Assembly: GCA_009377745.1 (NCBI GenBank)
Contig: WHTK01000001.1
Coordinates: 1-64,000 of the forward strand
Length of the DNA stretch: 64,000 bases
Direction of reading: 5' to 3'
Source: Dehalococcoidia bacterium
Lineage (GTDB): Bacteria > Chloroflexota > Dehalococcoidia > DSTF01 > WHTK01
The translations under genes were made by a program, and so were the position numbers. Under the pieces are notes generated by a model that searched no databases, was not told the DNA's origin, and saw only the letters and a program-made list of their open reading frames with translations. Within the stretch, counting starts at the first letter, position 1, and every line of letters starts with the position of its first letter. Of this stretch, positions 60,284 to 64,000 are shown piece by piece.

Positions 60284-61213
60284 TTAGTTAGTCAGAAGCG
60301 CCCTTGCCTGAACTACATCGCGCTCGATCTGCGCCTTGATCGCCTCGATGCCCTCGAACTTCTGCTCCGGCCGCAGCCGCGACACCAGCTCGATGCGGAG
60401 CTGCTGATCGTAGATATCCTGATCGAAGTCGAAGATGTAGGTCTCGACGTTGACCCGCTCGCCGCCGAAAGTCGGCCGGCGCCCGATGTTTGTCGCCGAG
60501 GCGTAGCGAGTCTCGCCCAGATAAGCCCAGGTCGCGTAGACGCCGAAGGCCGGCAACGCCCGATCCGCCGTCACAGAGATGTTCGCGGTCGGAAAGCCTA
60601 GCAGATGGCCTCGCTCGTCGCCGTGGATCACCGGTCCCCGCAGCGAGTAGCGGCGCCCGAGCTGCTTCTCCACCGTGTCGAGGTCACCCTCGGCCAGCGC
60701 CTTGCGGATCGCCGTCGCGCTCAGCGGCGTCTCGGACTCCGACAGCGCCCGCGGCAGCACCTCAACCTCGAACCCCAGCGTCCTGCCGATTGCAGCTACT
60801 CCCTCCGGCGTCGCCTCGCGGTTGCGGCCGAAGGCGTTGTCCGGCCCCATGACCAGCAACCGCATGTCGAGCTCCTGACGCAGCAGCGATACGAACGCCC
60901 GCGGCGAGAGATCGGCCAGCTCGGACGTGAAGCTCAGCGGCACGACGAAGTCCAGCCCCAGCGACCGTAGTAGCTCAACTCGTTCCTCCAGGCTGGTCAG
61001 GTACTGCATCGGCTCCTGCGGCCGGAGCACCCGCACCGGGTCCGGATAGAGAGTCACGGCCGCCGCCGCCAGGCCGAGAGCGTGAGCGCGCTCGATCACG
61101 AATCGCACCAGGTGCTGGTGGCCGCGGTGTACGCCATCGAAGTTGCCGATAGTCAGCGCAGTCGGACGGCCGGGAGGAAAGCGCTGTAGCTCCTCACGCG
61201 CGAACTCGCTCAT
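60284..61213 (-). CDS. ribF: Bifunctional riboflavin kinase/FMN adenylyltransferase
   Basis: Makes FMN and FAD from riboflavin. The 309-residue protein has an N-terminal nucleotidyltransferase (LTIGNFDGVHRGHQHLV, with the HxGH-type motif) and C-terminal flavokinase (HGDERGHLLGFPTANI with PTAN, then FGVYATWAYLG and NVETYIFDFDQDIYDQQLRIEL). Start ATG 61213. It is divergent from the CPBP protease gene. Confidence 0.95.
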   Translation of the reverse strand: MSEFAREELQRFPPGRPTALTIGNFDGVHRGHQHLVRFVIERAHALGLAAAAVTLYPDPVRVLRPQEPMQYLTSLEERVELLRSLGLDFVVPLSFTSELADLSPRAFVSLLRQELDMRLLVMGPDNAFGRNREATPEGVAAIGRTLGFEVEVLPRALSESETPLSATAIRKALAEGDLDTVEKQLGRRYSLRGPVIHGDERGHLLGFPTANISVTADRALPAFGVYATWAYLGETRYASATNIGRRPTFGGERVNVETYIFDFDQDIYDQQLRIELVSRLRPEQKFEGIEAIKAQIERDVVQARALLTN

Positions 61214-61378
61214 CGCGCGAAGGCCTTAACGTCAGCCCGTTGGCGTTTCTTCTTCGGCAAGATGTAACCCTGTAGAGTGATGTGGAGGGGCCCTCCCTCC
61301 CGATAGCTCTCGGCCCCGATCGTAGCACCGGGCCCTGGGGCCAGCAAACGCGAAGGCCAGCATGATTCTCCTCCGGCC

Positions 61379-62152
61379 ATGACCTCCTATCCCGTTGACG
61401 ACTTCCCCCGCCAGACCGGCGAAACACCGCCTCCCACCCCCTACGGCGGCGTCCGCTGGGGTGCCCGCGAGATCGTCATCGGCAGCGTGGCCGTCCTTAT
61501 CTCGCTCTTCGTCTTCCTGGCGATCACCAGCGCCATCCTTGCCGCCATCGGCTACGACTCTGATTCGGCCGAGGCGCTGGTGGCGCAGGTCATTACATCC
61601 CTCATCTGGGACATCGGCATCGTCTTCATCGTCTACAAGCTGGTCAGTAGCAGGGGCGCTTCCTGGCGCGACCTGGGCCTCCGCCCCCTGCAACGCTGGA
61701 GCCTGCCCGGTGTAATCGTCCTCGGCTACGTCGGGGCGGTTTTTCTCGTCCAGGCCTACGGGCTCGCCCTCGATGCCCTCGGCCTCGATGACCTCCTGCC
61801 CGACCAGCAGCTCCCGGACGAGATCTACAGCCACGATGGCATCCTCATCGGCTTCGCCATCGCCGGCGTAACCATCGTCCCCTTCGCCGAGGAGCTCTTC
61901 TTCCGCGGCTTCTTCTTCGCGGGACTGCGCCGGCGTCTGGGCTTCGTGCTGGCGGCGCTGATCAGCGGCTTTGTCTTCTCCCTCGCCCATGCTGACCCGG
62001 GACTGATCATCCCCTTCACCGGCGTCGGCATGGTCCTCTCCTACACGTACGAACGCACCGGCAGCCTCTATGCACCCATCGGCATGCACATCCTCTTCAA
62101 CCTCGTCTCCTTCCTCGTGCTCATCCTCATCCCAGAGGCCCGCAACAACTAA
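61379..62152 (+). CDS. CPBP family intramembrane metalloprotease
   Basis: A 257-residue membrane protein with about six to seven hydrophobic segments. The CPBP/CAAX-protease motifs are all present: EELFFRGFFFAGLR (Glu171-Glu172 and Arg), FVFSLAHADPG with His, and HILFNLVSF with His/Asn. Bacterial members are linked to bacteriocin self-immunity or protein maturation; no peptide gene is seen next to it. Confidence 0.88.
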   Translation: MTSYPVDDFPRQTGETPPPTPYGGVRWGAREIVIGSVAVLISLFVFLAITSAILAAIGYDSDSAEALVAQVITSLIWDIGIVFIVYKLVSSRGASWRDLGLRPLQRWSLPGVIVLGYVGAVFLVQAYGLALDALGLDDLLPDQQLPDEIYSHDGILIGFAIAGVTIVPFAEELFFRGFFFAGLRRRLGFVLAALISGFVFSLAHADPGLIIPFTGVGMVLSYTYERTGSLYAPIGMHILFNLVSFLVLILIPEARNN

Positions 62153-62267
62153 CTCATCTCGCCCCTCTCATCCGAGCCGGCCCAGGAGTGAAGGGACACG
62201 CCCGTCTGTCAAAGCCAAACCAAACCCAATTGCCCCAGCGTCTCCGACACCTTAGCCTGACCCTACG

Positions 62268-63068
62268 ATGACCGCCCGACTCGCCGCCGCCTTCGACCGC
62301 GCCCGCGCCGAGGGCCGCACCGCCATCATCACCCTCGTCGTCCCCGGCTTCCCCTCCCTCTCCGAAACGGACGCCATGTTCGACGCCATGGCCGCGGGCG
62401 GCGCCGACATCATCGAGGTCGAGATTCCCTTTAGCGATCCCCTCGCCGACGGCACCACCATCCAGCGCGTCGCCTTCGAAGCCCTCTCTCAAGGCACCAC
62501 GCCGGCCGATTGCATCGACTTCGCCCGGCGCGCCCGAGAGCGCCACTCTGACACTCCCATCGTCTTCATGACCTATCTCAATCCCGTCCTCGCCTACGGC
62601 CTCGACCGCTTCGCCGCCGATGCCGCCATGGCCGGCGCAGACGGTGCTATCCTCCTCGACCTGCCGCCGGAAGAGGCCGCCCAGGAGAAGACCGCTCTCG
62701 CCGCCACCGGGCTCGACCTCATCTTCCTCGTCGCTCCCACTTCCACGGATCAACGCATCGAGCTGATCTGCTCCCAGGCCTCCGGTTTCGTCTACTGCGT
62801 CAGCGTCGCCGGTGTCACCGGCGCCCGCACCGACCTGCCGACCGGCCTGGGCGACTTCCTTGCTCGCGTCCGCCGTTGCACAAATCTACCGTTAGCGGTA
62901 GGATTCGGCTTGTCTCGCCGCGAGCATATCGAGGCTCTGGCTGGTATGGCCGAGGGCGCCGTCATTGGCAGCGCGATTCTGGCTCTGGCGAGCGAGACAA
63001 AACCGCAAGAAAGAGCAAAAGCAGTACGTGAATACGTGGAGGTGCTTTCCGGTCGCCGCAGGCCCTGA
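62268..63068 (+). CDS. trpA: Tryptophan synthase alpha chain
   Basis: Cleaves indole-3-glycerol phosphate to indole. The 266-residue barrel has the catalytic Glu and Asp in IIEVEIPFSDPLADG and ILLDLPPEE, FMTYLNPVLAYG, VAPTSTDQRI, and the phosphate-binding VGFGLSRREH and GAVIGSAI. trpB is not adjacent. The following genes aroH and an aroG-type gene form an aromatic cluster with it on the same strand. Confidence 0.96.
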   Translation: MTARLAAAFDRARAEGRTAIITLVVPGFPSLSETDAMFDAMAAGGADIIEVEIPFSDPLADGTTIQRVAFEALSQGTTPADCIDFARRARERHSDTPIVFMTYLNPVLAYGLDRFAADAAMAGADGAILLDLPPEEAAQEKTALAATGLDLIFLVAPTSTDQRIELICSQASGFVYCVSVAGVTGARTDLPTGLGDFLARVRRCTNLPLAVGFGLSRREHIEALAGMAEGAVIGSAILALASETKPQERAKAVREYVEVLSGRRRP

Positions 63069-63223
63069 AACCAGGGCGATGGCTCCCGCCTATCGCGGGA
63101 CACGCATCGTCTTGATTTCGGCCGCGACCGGCGTCTTTGGACGCTCTTAGCCAGTCACTCCGCCTGGGGCGATTCGGTTTGGGCTCTCCGCGAGCGGAGA
63201 GAGATTAGGAGAAAGAGCACCGC

Positions 63224-63607
63224 ATGCTTTGTCGGGGAATCCGAGGCGCTACCACTGTCGAGACCAACTCTCGTGAGGCCATCGTTGCCGCCGCGCACGA
63301 GCTTCTCGAGCAGCTGATCCTGCAAAACGGCGTCCACACGGAAGACGTCGCCAGCGCTTACTTCACCACCACGACCGACCTTGATGCCGAGTTTCCCGCT
63401 GTCGCCGCACGCAACGGCTTCGGCTGGACCAACGTCGCGCTGATGTGCGGCCACGAGATGGACGTCCCCGGCAGCCTGCGTATGTGCCTGCGCATCCTCC
63501 TCCACGTCAATACCGAACGTTCCCAGGACGAGATCTGTCATGTATATCTGCGTGGGGCTGCCGTCCTCCGTCCGGACCTGGCGCCAGCAGAACCACGAAG
63601 GGACTGA
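63224..63607 (+). CDS. aroH: Chorismate mutase, AroH type
   Basis: Converts chorismate to prephenate for Phe and Tyr. The 127-residue protein is the trimeric AroH form: MLCRGIRGATTVETNSREAI with the active-site Arg, VASAYFTTTTDLDAEFPAVAAR, GWTNVALMCGHEMDVPGSLRMCLRILLH with Cys and Arg, and the C-terminal VYLRGAAVLRPDL. It lies nine bases before the DAHP synthase gene, so both ends of the pathway are co-expressed. Confidence 0.95.
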   Translation: MLCRGIRGATTVETNSREAIVAAAHELLEQLILQNGVHTEDVASAYFTTTTDLDAEFPAVAARNGFGWTNVALMCGHEMDVPGSLRMCLRILLHVNTERSQDEICHVYLRGAAVLRPDLAPAEPRRD

Positions 63608-63616
63608 AACAACGCC

Positions 63617-64000
63617 ATGGTAGTGCTCAAGAACAGCTCCGGAACGGAGAACAGCTACAAAACCGACGACGTCCGCATCCTCGGCATCGAAGAGCTGGCG
63701 ACGCCCGAAGAGGTGCACGCCACCGCGCCGATCACCGAGGAAGCGGCCCGCAACGTCTTCGAGACGCGGCAGGCGATCCATCGCATCCTCCACGGCGCCG
63801 ATGACCGCCTCCTCGTCATCATTGGTCCCTGCTCCATCCACGACGTGCATGCCGCCAAGGAGTACGCCGCGCTGCTAAAAGAAGCCCGCGAGCGCCTCGC
63901 CGACCGTCTCCTCATCGTCATGCGCGTCTATTTTGAGAAGCCGCGCACTACCATCGGCTGGAAGGGGTTGATCAACGACCCCAACCTGGACGGCAGCTTC
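63617..64000 (+). CDS. 3-deoxy-7-phosphoheptulonate synthase, N-terminal part (runs off the window)
   Basis: First enzyme of the shikimate pathway. The 128 visible residues include the AroG/AroF-type (class I-alpha) pattern RQAIHRILHGADDRLLVIIGPCSIHDV and VMRVYFEKPRTTIGWKGLINDPNLDGSF. ATG 63617 lies just after aroH. The AroG type, rather than the AroAII or AroQ-fused type, is somewhat unusual beside aroH. The gene continues past base 64000. Confidence 0.93.
   Translation, partial: MVVLKNSSGTENSYKTDDVRILGIEELATPEEVHATAPITEEAARNVFETRQAIHRILHGADDRLLVIIGPCSIHDVHAAKEYAALLKEARERLADRLLIVMRVYFEKPRTTIGWKGLINDPNLDGSF

Overview
The window is a 64 kb, GC-rich, gene-dense piece of a bacterial chromosome. 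Gene content and sequence character suggest a member of the Chloroflexota, perhaps Dehalococcoidia-like. The pointers are an EF-P with a GRGG tip loop, a Ycf45-like R3H ATPase, a PSP1/YaaT protein, a DM13 protein, monoderm-style lipoproteins, and several families of dispersed intergenic repeats. No rRNA gene is present, so the taxonomy is inference. Nearly all genes are ordinary housekeeping genes; there is no prophage, IS element or CRISPR array.

Layout. 1-1.0 kb (minus): tRNA-Thr(UGU), tRNA-Tyr(GUA), tRNA-Thr(GGU) and the start of tuf, behind a strong promoter whose -35 module is duplicated. 1.1-4.1 kb: rpsU, yqeY and a PgpH-like HD phosphodiesterase. 4.2-12.5 kb: purQ, a MazG-like protein, aroQ, an Xaa-Pro peptidase, efp, a YceI protein, a flavin reductase and glpX. 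12.5-15.3 kb (minus): a phosphotransferase, class I aldolase and an orphan AbrB-type protein. 15.4-18.9 kb: rdgB, moaA and moaC with a DUF6883/DUF4926-like gene pair wedged between them, then an Abi_C-type gene. 19-30.5 kb: recJ, pdxS-ridA-pdxT, a double-GNAT protein, the R3H ATPase, tmk, an esterase and holA. 30.7-41.4 kb: a lone OppD-type ATPase, lexA with a recognisable SOS box, an M16 peptidase, cobO, rhomboid, a GT-C glycosyltransferase, htrA and a secreted His/Asp/Glu-repeat protein. 41.5-46.5 kb: holB, yaaT, speD behind a long structured leader, an agmatinase and a DM13 protein.

47.3-56.6 kb is the origin-type locus, all on the minus strand: a lytic transglycosylase, two perfect parS sites, then rpmH-rnpA-yidD-(beta-propeller lipoprotein)-yidC-jag-pfkB-parA-parB with overlapping genes. 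A third, near-perfect parS lies inside the first codons of the lipoprotein gene. rnpA and yidD appear to lack AUG/GUG/UUG starts at the position where homologues begin. No dnaA gene or clear DnaA-box cluster is in view. 56.7-64 kb: alr, tyrS, ribF, a CPBP protease, trpA, aroH and the start of an aroG-type DAHP synthase.

The most interesting non-genic signals are a 32-bp dispersed element that ends in a -10 box exactly six bases before purQ and holB, implying portable leaderless promoters; the structured speD leader; and the parS sites. Two genes are broken by frameshifts (a PPOX-family gene at 21.3-21.8 kb and a short gene at 33.6 kb).
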